Shown here piece after piece: positions 1 to 6,381 of a stretch of DNA of 9,787 nt; the first letter of the stretch is position 1, and each line of letters starts with the position of its first letter. The notes beneath the pieces are model-generated. The model was not told where the DNA came from. It did no database searches and worked only from the letters and a program-made list of their open reading frames with translations. The translations under genes and the position numbers were made by a program. The stretch comes from an uncultured Bacteroidaceae bacterium (GTDB lineage: Bacteria > Bacteroidota > Bacteroidia > Bacteroidales > Bacteroidaceae): positions 1 through 9,787 of the forward strand of contig CAJGCJ010000069.1 of NCBI GenBank assembly GCA_904501775.1, read 5' to 3'.

Positions 1-440
1 AGCGCGGTATCACCGAGCCTACTCCTACTTTCTCAGCATGTTTCGGTGCTGCGTTCCTTAGCTTGCACCCCACAAAGTATGGTGAGGAGCTCGTTAAAAA
101 GATGGAGGCAAACGGTGCTAAGGCATACTTGGTTAACACAGGTTGGAACGGTACAGGCAAGCGTATCTCTATCAAGGATACACGCGGTATCATCGACGCT
201 ATCCTCGATGGCTCAATCGATACAGCTCCTACAAAGACAATTCCTTACTTCGACTTTGTAGTGCCCACAGCTCTTCCCGGTGTTGATCCCGCCATCCTTG
301 ATCCCCGCGATACATACGCTGACGCATCAGAGTGGGAAGTTAAGGCAAAAGACCTCGCAGGTCGTTTCATCAAGAACTTTGCTAAGTACACCGGCAACGA
401 GGCTGGTAAGGCTCTTGTTGCAGCAGGTCCTCAGCTCTAA
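1..440 (+). CDS. pckA: Phosphoenolpyruvate carboxykinase (ATP), C-terminal part
   Basis: Cytosolic enzyme interconverting oxaloacetate + ATP with phosphoenolpyruvate + CO2 + ADP. In Bacteroidales it is known mainly as a CO2-fixing step on the route to succinate and propionate. The 5' end lies outside the window; 145 codons plus TAA are present, read in the frame starting at base 3. The first residues are RGITEPTPTFSACFGAAFLS, near-identical to the conserved block of ATP-type PEPCKs. They are followed by LVNTGWNGTGKR and ISIKDTR, the nucleotide-binding segment; counting back from the C-terminus against the roughly 540-residue E. coli enzyme places its R and T near the adenine-contacting Arg449 and Thr455. 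The C-terminus ends in AAGPQL. The TTG at base 63 is an internal Leu codon, not a start. A terminator follows 16 bases after the stop, so this is the last gene of its transcript. Identification is essentially certain. Confidence 0.97.
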   Translation, partial: RGITEPTPTFSACFGAAFLSLHPTKYGEELVKKMEANGAKAYLVNTGWNGTGKRISIKDTRGIIDAILDGSIDTAPTKTIPYFDFVVPTALPGVDPAILDPRDTYADASEWEVKAKDLAGRFIKNFAKYTGNEAGKALVAAGPQL

Positions 441-456
441 TAAATTAAAGCTATAT

Positions 457-494
457 AAAAAAGTGCCGACTCATTGGGTCGGCACTTTTTTTTT
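457..494. terminator. Bidirectional intrinsic terminator between pckA and the YtxH-like gene
   Basis: A perfect 8-bp stem, GTGCCGAC (463-470) with GTCGGCAC (478-485), closes a 7-base loop. It is flanked by a run of A on the left and nine T on the right, which extend the stem and give a U-tract for + strand transcripts. Read on the - strand, the A run becomes a T tract of at least six. It therefore fits both pckA (stop at 440) and the convergent small gene, whose stop codon begins two bases to the right. Confidence 0.9.
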
Positions 495-495
495 G

Positions 496-735
496 TTATT
501 CAGCATCATGAATCTTGTCTCTATACTCATGAGCAGTCTCGGCCACAGAATCGGCCACCTTGACACCAACATCCGCAGCCTTACGCATGGCACTGCAGCC
601 TTTACTCTTCATCGCATCGCTCATCCGACCAAACAGTTCTCTTGCCTTCTCGCTACTCGCACACTTGTAGACCATCGCACCGGCCACAGCTCCAAGAGCA
701 AGGCCAATCAAAAATTTTGAATTTCCCGAAATCAT
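496..735 (-). CDS. Small YtxH-like membrane protein
   Basis: A 79-residue protein with one hydrophobic segment near the N-terminus (about residues 8-24, FLIGLALGAVAGAMVYK). It is followed by a charged, probably helical tail rich in Lys, Arg, Glu and Ala. A Gly/Ala-rich single membrane span followed by an SSEKARELF-type amphipathic stretch is the pattern of the YtxH/GvpP-like family, small general-stress-associated membrane proteins of no firmly known activity. The chosen start is the ATG at 733-735; a TTG two codons upstream is possible but less likely. AACAGGTTG lies just ahead of the start and offers a weak ribosome binding site. Two Cys residues (26 and 47) are present. The gene is monocistronic, convergent with pckA, and shares its terminator. 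Family assignment rests on pattern, not on catalytic residues, so it is moderate. Confidence 0.75.
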   Translation of the reverse strand: MISGNSKFLIGLALGAVAGAMVYKCASSEKARELFGRMSDAMKSKGCSAMRKAADVGVKVADSVAETAHEYRDKIHDAE

Positions 736-934
736 AAACAACCTGTTTAATAATTAATAAAACTATTCACTCACAACAGCACAGCACGCTGCAACGTACC
801 TTGCCGTACAATGAGAGTAACATCCGTAACAATGGATAGTTCGGAGATTAACACCCTTTACACAGCAGGCCTGCAAGTACTTAAAAGAGTTCAGGAAACT
901 TAAATCTAACTAATAGAGAGCGAATTACACCTTT

Positions 935-1003
935 TTTAAACAAATACAATCGGACAAAAGAGACTACTTGCTGTTTAAAGAGCAGAACCCATTTAAACAA
1001 ATA
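935..1003 (+). repeat. 12-bp direct repeat upstream of the ROK kinase gene
   Basis: TTTAAACAAATA occurs at 935-946 and again at 992-1003, 57 bases apart start to start, in the 272-base gap between the YtxH-like gene and the ROK kinase gene. The second copy ends four bases before the ATG, so it forms the A-rich leader that Bacteroidota often use in place of a Shine-Dalgarno sequence. The first copy may be a regulator site or chance in AT-rich DNA. The same gap also holds a 10-bp palindrome, GCAGGCCTGC (865-874). I found no convincing TAnnTTTG box on the + strand here, so the kinase promoter is not located. Confidence 0.45.
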
Positions 1004-1007
1004 GACC

Positions 1008-1973
1008 ATGAAGAGAGAGAAAGAGATAGTTATAGGAGTAGATATCGGCGGCACAGGAACAAAAATAGGATTGGTAGACAAGCAGGGAAGGATTATCGCC
1101 CGCGACGAAAGCATATCAACAAAATCGTATGAGAGCTTCAACGGATATATCGACGAGGTTGGCCGCATCATAAACAGCCTTGCCATCTCAACCGGATGCA
1201 AAGAGAACATCAAAGGCATTGGCGTGGGTGCGCCCGATAGCAACTACTACACCGGAAACATCGAACACGCATTCAACCTTCCGTGGAAAGGCATACTACC
1301 GCTTGCCGGGATGCTGTCGAAGAGATGTAATACGGGCGTGCGTGTAACCAACGATGCAAATGCCGCAGCAATAGGAGAAATGAGATACGGAGCAGCCAAA
1401 GGAATGAAGAATTTCATCGTCATAACATTAGGAACAGGCGTGGGCAGCGGAATAGTCATAAATGGAGAGGTAGTATACGGATGTGACGGTTTTGCAGGCG
1501 AGCTGGGACATGTCACAATGGTACGTGGCGAAGAGGGACGGCTATGCGGATGCGGCCGCCGCGGCTGTCTCGAGGCATACTGTTCGGCAACAGGTGTTGC
1601 ACGCACTGCAAAGGAGATGATTGAAAAGATTAACGAACCCTCTCTTTTACGGGATATCAAGGAGATAACTTCGCGCGATGTCTACGAGGCTGCATGCAAC
1701 GGCGACAAACTTGCTCTGAAGATTTTCGACTTCACCGGCAGGATGCTTGGCGAAGCCATAGCCGATTTCATCGCTTTCTCGAGCCCCGAGGCCATAATCC
1801 TATTCGGAGGACTTACGCGAGCAGGAGAGTACCTGTTAAAGCCCCTGAAACAGGCCGTTGAGAAGAACGTGCTGCACACCTTCAAAGGAAAGACAAAAAT
1901 TCTTCTATCACAGCTGAAAGACTCGGATGCAGCCATTCTTGGAGCGAGCGCCCTCGCATGGGAGATAGAATAA
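1008..1973 (+). CDS. ROK-family sugar kinase (glucokinase-type)
   Basis: A 321-residue cytosolic kinase that probably phosphorylates glucose and related hexoses or N-acetylhexosamines with ATP. Visible motifs are the phosphate-binding DIGGTGTK (12-19), NDANAA (115-120) with catalytic-base candidate D116, GTGVGSG (142-148), the ExGH sugar-binding motif ELGH (165-168), and the ROK zinc site CGCGRRGC, with C180, C182 and C187 joining H168. A late FGG (266-268) belongs to the nucleotide site. There is no N-terminal helix-turn-helix, so this is a kinase and not a ROK repressor. It strongly resembles the ROK kinase widespread in Bacteroidales; the Bacteroides fragilis member RokA is a broad-specificity hexokinase, but orthology is not proven here. 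The start is ATG 1008, directly after an A-rich leader. Its TAA abuts the stop of dusB on the other strand. Confidence 0.93.
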   Translation: MKREKEIVIGVDIGGTGTKIGLVDKQGRIIARDESISTKSYESFNGYIDEVGRIINSLAISTGCKENIKGIGVGAPDSNYYTGNIEHAFNLPWKGILPLAGMLSKRCNTGVRVTNDANAAAIGEMRYGAAKGMKNFIVITLGTGVGSGIVINGEVVYGCDGFAGELGHVTMVRGEEGRLCGCGRRGCLEAYCSATGVARTAKEMIEKINEPSLLRDIKEITSRDVYEAACNGDKLALKIFDFTGRMLGEAIADFIAFSSPEAIILFGGLTRAGEYLLKPLKQAVEKNVLHTFKGKTKILLSQLKDSDAAILGASALAWEIE

Positions 1974-2957
1974 TCAACCGCCGTACTGCTGTTCTATGCG
2001 GCTCATGATATCGAGCAACTGATCGAGTTTCTCGGCACGCAACATATCTATGCGCATAGGGCGGAAATCGGGTAATCCCTTCAGGAAAGGCGTTGCTGCA
2101 AGATGTCGCCTCACATGCAATATTCCCGGACGCTCTCCAAGCCACTCGACACTCTGCTGCACCTGTTCACGCAATATCTGCATACACTCTGCAAAAGTAA
2201 AAGGCGTAGCACACTCTCCGTTAAGAAGGTAATGCTTCATATCGCGGAAAATCCATGGCTGTCCGAAACTTGCACGGCCCACCATTACCGCATCCACGCC
2301 GTATTTGTCGAAACACACCTTGGCACGTTCGGGAGTCTTTATATCTCCATTGCCTATTATGGGAATGCGCATGCGAGGATTCTCTTTTATCTTGCCTATA
2401 AGCGTCCAATCGGCATCTCCTGTATACATCTGAGCACGTGTGCGTCCATGAACAGTGAGCGCTGCTATACCACAATCCTGCAAAGCCTCGGCAAGCTCTA
2501 CAATACATTTGCTGTTTTCGTCCCAGCCCAATCGTGTCTTTACCGTAACCGGTATCTTAACTGCATCAACCACAGCACGGGTAATCTCAAGCAGTTTTGG
2601 AATATTCTGCAGCATACCGGCACCGCACCCTTTGCGAGCCACCTTCTTCACCGGACAGCCGAAATTTATATCAAGGATATCGGGACGTGCAGCCTCGACC
2701 CTCTTGGCAGCCTCGACCATAGGCTCCACCTCATTTCCATATATCTGGATGACCACAGGACGCTCTTCTTCATATATATTGAGCTTACGCAACGTGCTGT
2801 TCACATCGCGTATGAGAGCATCACTCGACACAAATTCGGTATAGACCATATCTGCGCCGAAACGCTTACACAATAAGCGGAAGGCCTCATCCGTAACATC
2901 CTCCATAGGAGCCAGAAAGACAGGATAGGCTCCGAATTCCAAATCAGCAATCTTCAT
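1974..2957 (-). CDS. dusB: tRNA-dihydrouridine synthase (DusB/NifR3 type)
   Basis: An FMN- and NADPH-dependent enzyme that reduces specific uridines in the tRNA D-loop to dihydrouridine; 327 residues, a full-length TIM-barrel plus helical tail. Visible motifs are APMEDVTD (16-23) at the FMN site, NFGCP (98-102) with the catalytic acid C101, VKTRLGW (139-145) with FMN-contacting K140, HGRTR (170-174), GNGDI (202-206) and GRA (228-230), both phosphate-binding. The C-terminal helical domain contains RRHLA (283-287). The start ATG at 2955-2957 gives MKIADLEFG, the usual N-terminus. It lies 80 bases downstream of tatD on the same strand, with a promoter-like box in the gap, so it may be both an independent unit and a readthrough target. 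Which Dus subfamily position it modifies cannot be told from sequence alone. Confidence 0.96.
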   Translation of the reverse strand: MKIADLEFGAYPVFLAPMEDVTDEAFRLLCKRFGADMVYTEFVSSDALIRDVNSTLRKLNIYEEERPVVIQIYGNEVEPMVEAAKRVEAARPDILDINFGCPVKKVARKGCGAGMLQNIPKLLEITRAVVDAVKIPVTVKTRLGWDENSKCIVELAEALQDCGIAALTVHGRTRAQMYTGDADWTLIGKIKENPRMRIPIIGNGDIKTPERAKVCFDKYGVDAVMVGRASFGQPWIFRDMKHYLLNGECATPFTFAECMQILREQVQQSVEWLGERPGILHVRRHLAATPFLKGLPDFRPMRIDMLRAEKLDQLLDIMSRIEQQYGG

Positions 2958-3005
2958 TGTTATAGACTTAAAAACAGGGAATAAGCTACACGCTAAATAT
3001 CAATG

Positions 3006-3013
3006 CAAAATTA
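3006..3013 (-). promoter_or_regulatory. Candidate Bacteroidota -7 box for dusB
   Basis: On the - strand this reads TAATTTTG, a full match to TAnnTTTG, about 50 bases upstream of the dusB ATG. That predicts a leader of roughly 40-45 bases. No clean TTTG -33 box is present at 19-21 bases upstream; the sequence there is T- and A-rich. The gap is AT-rich throughout, so a chance match is possible. Confidence 0.5.
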
Positions 3014-3037
3014 TGATAAAATAATTATAAAACAGGC

Positions 3038-3676
3038 TTATATCGTCGAAAGAAGATTTTCATCTGCAAAAAAGATATTGCATGCCCTTGCATTCTCAAT
3101 CGTACACCTTGCAAGTTCCTCAACTTCCACACCCTTGACATTGGCTATCTTCTCATATATTTCGGCAATGGGAACAGCACTCTCGTCGCTCTCTATGAAG
3201 AGCCTGCCCAAAGGTATTACACCTACAGCATCACTGTTGAACATCTCGCCCAAAGATATGTACATGCCTGCCGACAACAGTTGCTGCGCCTGCAGCGGCT
3301 TACCACGAAAGCCGTGAATAATCCAAGCCTGCTTATGCGGTATCTCTTTAGAAGCTCTCAAGAGCTCCTGCTGCCCCTTTACAAGATGTATTATAAGAGG
3401 TTTCCCAACCTCCTCGGCAAGCAGGGCATGTGCCTTAAAGAGTTCATACTGCACCTCCTTGGATGCAGGCGATTTAAGATAGTCGAACCCGCACTCGCCC
3501 ACCGCAACAACATGCGGTTGCCGAGCCAGAGCCCTTATCTCCAAGAATCGCTGCTCCCAATCTTCTGTTATACGCCAAGGGTGTATACCCACAGAGCAGA
3601 AACCTGCCGCTCCGTTGTCTACAACAGCAACAGGATTACCGGCATCATTATGTGTATGTATATCTACGAAAAGCAT
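3038..3676 (-). CDS. TatD-family metal-dependent hydrolase/DNase
   Basis: A putative two-metal hydrolase of the amidohydrolase fold; characterised TatD proteins are Mg2+-dependent 3'-5' exonucleases or general DNases. From the ATG at 3674-3676 it has 212 residues, short against the usual 250-265 but typical for the Bacteroidales version. All metal ligands are present: HTH (H7, H9) in FVDIHTHN, E61 in GECGFDY, H97 in IIHLVKG, H121 in IIHGFRG and D164 in IESDES. GIHPW (30-34) is the family's second signature. An in-frame ATG at 3692-3694 would add six residues (MTLFPD) and overlap yidD by 17 bases. I prefer 3676 because it puts the first strand and HxH at the usual distance from the N-terminus. 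The start lies one base past the yidD stop, implying translational coupling. It is the last gene of the ahcY–hemD–rnpA series. Confidence 0.88.
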   Translation of the reverse strand: MLFVDIHTHNDAGNPVAVVDNGAAGFCSVGIHPWRITEDWEQRFLEIRALARQPHVVAVGECGFDYLKSPASKEVQYELFKAHALLAEEVGKPLIIHLVKGQQELLRASKEIPHKQAWIIHGFRGKPLQAQQLLSAGMYISLGEMFNSDAVGVIPLGRLFIESDESAVPIAEIYEKIANVKGVEVEELARCTIENARACNIFFADENLLSTI

Positions 3677-3677
3677 A

Positions 3678-3899
3678 TCAGGGAACAGGGTCATAACCGG
3701 AACCGCCCCATGGATGACAGCGCAATAGACGGCGTACAGCAAGATAAAAGCCCTTAAAAACACCATGTTTTTGGATTGCTTCTATAGCATACTGCGAACA
3801 TGTTGGAGTGAAACGGCACGAAGGCGGTGTCATTGGAGAGATGCAGCGTTGGTAGAAGCGTATCGGGAGTATTGCTATCTTTACAAAGAACTGTCGCAT
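3678..3899 (-). CDS. yidD: Membrane protein insertion efficiency factor YidD
   Basis: A small (73-residue) membrane-associated protein that aids YidC-dependent insertion of inner-membrane proteins. The family signature is complete: YQRCISP near residues 16-22, PPSCRFTPTCSQYA (25-38) with C28 and C34, a central KHGVFKGFYLA helix, and the C-terminal LLRCHPWGGSGYDPVP. Its length is within the normal range, with little extra tail. The ATG at 3897-3899 lies inside the end of rnpA (19-base overlap), preceded by the purine-rich AGCAGAAGAA. Pairing with rnpA is nearly universal in bacteria; here rpmH and yidC, common partners elsewhere, are not adjacent. Confidence 0.96.
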   Translation of the reverse strand: MRQFFVKIAILPIRFYQRCISPMTPPSCRFTPTCSQYAIEAIQKHGVFKGFYLAVRRLLRCHPWGGSGYDPVP

Positions 3900-4297
3900 T
3901 TCTTCTGCTCTTTTTCCAGAATAGCAACCAGCAATTTCACCATTTTTCTTTTCAGAAACTCGGTGCTGCTATGACGGTTATCGATATACAAAATAGCAAC
4001 AGCCATCTTGACATTATTCTCTTGCAATTTCTCAATGAAAGGCTGCTTGCTCAGTCGATAGGCCTCGCGTATGCGACGCTTGATAAGATTACGGTCCACT
4101 GCGTGACGAAAGCGTTTCTTGGCAACATTTATAAGGATTGTCGCCGCAGGCTGTTTACAGTCTTTCTCTTCGAGCGGAATGAATACTGCACGCAAAGGGA
4201 ATGCAGCGACCGACAAACCTTTCGCATACAGGTTGTCGATTACCGTCTTGCTTTTCAGATGTTCTCTCTTAGGAAACCCGAATTGTTTATTGCTCAT
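3881..4297 (-). CDS. rnpA: Ribonuclease P protein component
   Basis: Basic protein subunit of RNase P, which together with the catalytic RNA removes 5' leaders from precursor tRNAs. From the ATG at 4295-4297 it has 138 residues. The hallmark is the RNR motif, KKRFRHAVDRNLIKRRIREA (60-79), with R69, N70, K73, R74, R77 and E78 in the RNxxKRxxRE pattern. The N-terminal FPKREHLKSK is also typical, where the family has the aromatic cleft that binds the tRNA leader. An upstream GTG at 4337-4339 in the same frame would add 14 residues, but they fall inside a hairpin and read as Cys/Pro-rich noise, so I reject it. The C-terminus overlaps yidD by 19 bases. The upstream gap of 58 bases to hemD is the widest internal gap of the series. 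Confidence 0.95.
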   Translation of the reverse strand: MSNKQFGFPKREHLKSKTVIDNLYAKGLSVAAFPLRAVFIPLEEKDCKQPAATILINVAKKRFRHAVDRNLIKRRIREAYRLSKQPFIEKLQENNVKMAVAILYIDNRHSSTEFLKRKMVKLLVAILEKEQKKCDSSL

Positions 4298-4319
4298 GGT
4301 GCAGCAGATATTGAAACAA

Positions 4320-4346
4320 CAAAAGGGCGGCAGAACCACCCTTTTG
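4320..4346 (-). terminator. Strong hairpin between hemD and rnpA (attenuator or processing site)
   Basis: On the - strand, CAAAAGGGTGG pairs with CCGCCCTTTTG across a five-base loop: an 11-bp stem with a single G-U pair. It ends in CTTTTG followed by TTGTTT, a T-rich but broken tail. The hemD stop lies about 10 bases before it, and the rnpA ATG about 23 bases after. There is no room for a promoter between hairpin and rnpA, so full termination would silence rnpA–yidD–tatD. Partial termination, RNA processing or 3'-end protection of the hemD message is more plausible. Confidence 0.55.
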
Positions 4347-4355
4347 AATACTATT

Positions 4356-5099
4356 TTATTTGTTGTTCTTAGTCAGGAATTCATCAAGCGCGGCAGGCAT
4401 CGAAGGTGCTGTCGCAGTTGGTGCCTCAAGGTCGAGTCTGAAACCCTCTTCGCGGATGGTGTTGGCTGTGGTGCTACCAAAGCATGCAAACAGCTTGTCA
4501 CCTTGCACAAAACCGGGAACATTCTTCTTCAACGAAGCAATTCCGTGAGGACTGAAGAATATAAGCATATCATAAGGGTCTATAAATTCGGGCTCGAAGT
4601 CGTTGCTTACAGTGCGGTACATCTCGGCCTCGGAGTGTGCTATGCCGTGCGCATCAAACATGCGACAAAGCTCTTCATTGCTCACATTCGACATGGGGGT
4701 GAAATAGCGCTCGCCCTTATGCTTCACGAAATGGGGCTCAAGGTCGCTTATGTGACCGTTACCAAAGAACACCTTGCGTTTACGGTACTGAACATACTTT
4801 TGGATATACAACGATATGGTCTCAGAAAGACAGAAATACTTCATATCGTCGGGGATTGTCACACGCAACTCCTTACACAGGGTAAAGAAATGGTCTATCG
4901 CATGACGCGACAGGAACACAACAGCAGTGTGTCCCGGAATAGAGACCTTCTGTTGTCTGAACTCCTTGGGTGTTATTCCTTCTACTTTGATGAATGAGCG
5001 GAAATCTATCTGCACATTGTGCTTCGCTGCAATATCATAGTATGGAGACTTTTCTGTAGCCGGCTTGGGTTGTGAAACCAAAATCTTGCTTACTTTCAC
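4356..5099 (-). CDS. hemD: Uroporphyrinogen-III synthase family protein
   Basis: Family members cyclise hydroxymethylbilane to uroporphyrinogen III, the branch point to haem, sirohaem and cobalamin. The protein has 247 residues in the two-lobed U3S pattern. Visible elements are VVFLSRHAIDHF (60-71), where the family has the 'TSxNAV' strand, MYRTV (160-164) at the hinge, FFSPHGIASL (181-190), and ACFGSTTANTIREEG (205-219), which matches the conserved 'IGxxTA' loop. The start is a GTG at 5097-5099, four bases after the DUF4271 stop and preceded by TAGGA. It gives MKVSKILVSQPKP, the N-terminus I expect for the Bacteroidales form, and no nearby ATG fits. No other tetrapyrrole gene is in the window. 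Its conserved place next to rnpA/yidD, together with the haem auxotrophy common in this order, leaves its physiological role open. Confidence 0.88.
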   Translation of the reverse strand: MKVSKILVSQPKPATEKSPYYDIAAKHNVQIDFRSFIKVEGITPKEFRQQKVSIPGHTAVVFLSRHAIDHFFTLCKELRVTIPDDMKYFCLSETISLYIQKYVQYRKRKVFFGNGHISDLEPHFVKHKGERYFTPMSNVSNEELCRMFDAHGIAHSEAEMYRTVSNDFEPEFIDPYDMLIFFSPHGIASLKKNVPGFVQGDKLFACFGSTTANTIREEGFRLDLEAPTATAPSMPAALDEFLTKNNK

Positions 5100-5103
5100 T
5101 GTC

Positions 5104-5796
5104 CTAAAAATTTATCATTAAAAAAAGGTTAGTACGGTATATTACATGCCACAGTATAACAGATGGCACGAATTCAATCGCGCAAAGGTACAAAAAAATA
5201 TCCAAAAAGTAAAAACTTTTATTAAAAATGATGTTAAAACAGCGAATAGAGAGTATATACAGGTAAATTATTGAGGCAATTGCAATACTAGGCCAAAATA
5301 TCAGACTATGTATCTGAGGATAGAGAATAAGCAGTGCTGCAATGGGCAATATCAAAAAACCAACAATCTGATTTGTAAATAAAAATATACTATTCCATTC
5401 TCTTGCCTGCTTCTCATTAAAGAGCACTCTGTTCACAATATTGTATATTATCAGTTTGAACAGCTGAGTCAAAATAAAGAGCAACGCAAAAGAGAGGATA
5501 AAGCGATAACCGCCCTCTTCATCCGATTTGTTATACCTTAACACATAACCAGTTGCTATAATTGAAACATACAGAATTGTATTGCAATAGAGTATCACAT
5601 TACCACAACTGCTTATTGCCGTACGAGTATTGTAAGGTGTTGCTGAGCTTGTATAATAGAATATATTCTTTACCCTTTCCACAATACTGCTACCGTCGCG
5701 CAGAAACAGATAAGCCATGCTAAGCAGGCTCGCCATGAAAAGCGAGAGAATCAGATTATCTGTTCCCAACGCATAAGGAATACTCTCTGCGGTCAT
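5104..5796 (-). CDS. DUF4271 family polytopic membrane protein
   Basis: A Bacteroidota-specific inner-membrane protein of unknown function, 230 residues. About six hydrophobic segments are visible, near residues 14-32, 67-85, 98-121, 136-160, 165-187 and 197-218. I assign the family from the combination of a central Trp-containing segment (AREWNSIF, 131-138), a following GFLILPIAALLILYP stretch (146-160), and the late motif FYFLDIFLYLCAIEFVP (195-211), matching the FxxFLYLCxLEIxP signature. The start is the ATG at 5794-5796, which overlaps the LOG stop as ATGA; an upstream extension of 11 residues is possible but unneeded. The gene looks more AT-rich than its neighbours, as expected for many Phe, Ile, Leu and Tyr codons. 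It precedes hemD by four bases. No function is inferred beyond its conserved company with hemD. Confidence 0.85.
   Translation of the reverse strand: MTAESIPYALGTDNLILSLFMASLLSMAYLFLRDGSSIVERVKNIFYYTSSATPYNTRTAISSCGNVILYCNTILYVSIIATGYVLRYNKSDEEGGYRFILSFALLFILTQLFKLIIYNIVNRVLFNEKQAREWNSIFLFTNQIVGFLILPIAALLILYPQIHSLIFWPSIAIASIIYLYILSIRCFNIIFNKSFYFLDIFLYLCAIEFVPSVILWHVIYRTNLFLMINF
5183..5190 (-). promoter_or_regulatory. Candidate internal -7 box upstream of hemD, inside DUF4271 codons
   Basis: On the - strand this reads TACCTTTG, a full match to TAnnTTTG, preceded by a strongly T-rich stretch (about 5191-5219). The bases encode Tyr-Leu and the first base pairs of Cys in the conserved FLYLC motif of the DUF4271 protein. 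A TTTTT run sits at the -33 distance (5211-5215, 20-base spacer), not the ideal TTTG. It would start transcripts about 80 bases before hemD, serving hemD–rnpA–yidD–tatD. Coding constraint alone could explain the match. Confidence 0.35.
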
Positions 5797-6380
5797 AATG
5801 CAGCATATTTGCGTATGGAAGAATCCCAAATTTCACTCTCCCTGACAGCTGTAAGAGCCTCTTCGGGAGTAGATGCCACTTTCCATATCTTGCCGTGAAT
5901 CTCACCCATAAAATGTTCCTCTATCGCATGTTCCAATTGCGCTATCAGATGACTGTAATATCCGTTTATGTTCAATATTACTATCGGTTTAAGATACAAC
6001 CCCAACTGTTTCCATGTTATTATTTCACACAGTTCTTCCATTGTGCCACAGCCTCCGGGGAGCGCAATAATGGCATCTGACAACTGCGCCATAAGTTGCT
6101 TACGGCTGTGCATATCCTCGGTTACATGCAAACGTGTCAACTTGTCGTAGTGCCAGTTCTGCTCAACCATAAACTGCGGAATAACCCCTACTGCCTCACC
6201 TGCGTTGTCGAGCACTCCATCCTCGACACTACGCATGAGGCCAATATTGCCACCGCCTGTAACAAGGTGTATCCCCTCTTTGGCAAGGAGAACACCAAGT
6301 TGATAGGCAGCGTCGATGTAGCATGGTGCCACGCGACTGCTTGAGGCACAATACACACAAATACTTTGGGGGTTGAACAT
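5793..6380 (-). CDS. LOG-family (TIGR00730-type) nucleotide phosphoribohydrolase
   Basis: A Rossmann-like enzyme of the 'lysine decarboxylase-like' LOG family. Characterised members cleave the N-glycosidic bond of cytokinin riboside monophosphates or of AMP, releasing the base and ribose 5-phosphate; the older 'lysine decarboxylase' label is wrong. It has 195 residues from the ATG at 6378-6380. Motifs: VYCASSS (9-15) at the N-terminal strand, TGGGNIGLM (41-49), MHSRK (90-94) and PGGCGTMEE (108-116), the PGGxGTxxE signature with catalytic R93 and E116 candidates. An in-frame extension of 31 residues upstream overlaps ahcY and lacks family similarity, so I reject it. The start lies one base past the ahcY TAG, and the stop overlaps the DUF4271 start (ATGA), so translation is probably coupled on both sides. 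The in vivo substrate is unknown. Confidence 0.92.
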   Translation of the reverse strand: MFNPQSICVYCASSSRVAPCYIDAAYQLGVLLAKEGIHLVTGGGNIGLMRSVEDGVLDNAGEAVGVIPQFMVEQNWHYDKLTRLHVTEDMHSRKQLMAQLSDAIIALPGGCGTMEELCEIITWKQLGLYLKPIVILNINGYYSHLIAQLEHAIEEHFMGEIHGKIWKVASTPEEALTAVRESEIWDSSIRKYAAL

Positions 6381-6381
6381 C

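Noticed and set aside
881..1243. Open frame of 120 codons on the - strand
   Set aside because: Half of it is antisense to the ROK kinase N-terminus and half lies in AT-rich intergenic DNA; the translation has no family pattern.
2103..2876. Open frame of 257 codons on the + strand
   Set aside because: It is entirely antisense to dusB; its Cys/His-rich, low-order translation is what the reverse of a coding strand gives.
3695..3766. N-terminal hydrophobic extension of TatD resembling a signal peptide
   Set aside because: The apparent signal-like stretch is the yidD C-terminal coding sequence read in another frame. TatD proteins are cytosolic and begin close to the first strand.
4119..4997. Open frame of 292 codons on the + strand
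   Set aside because: It lies antisense to rnpA and hemD, both of which have clear family motifs. The translation shows no recognisable motif or domain order.
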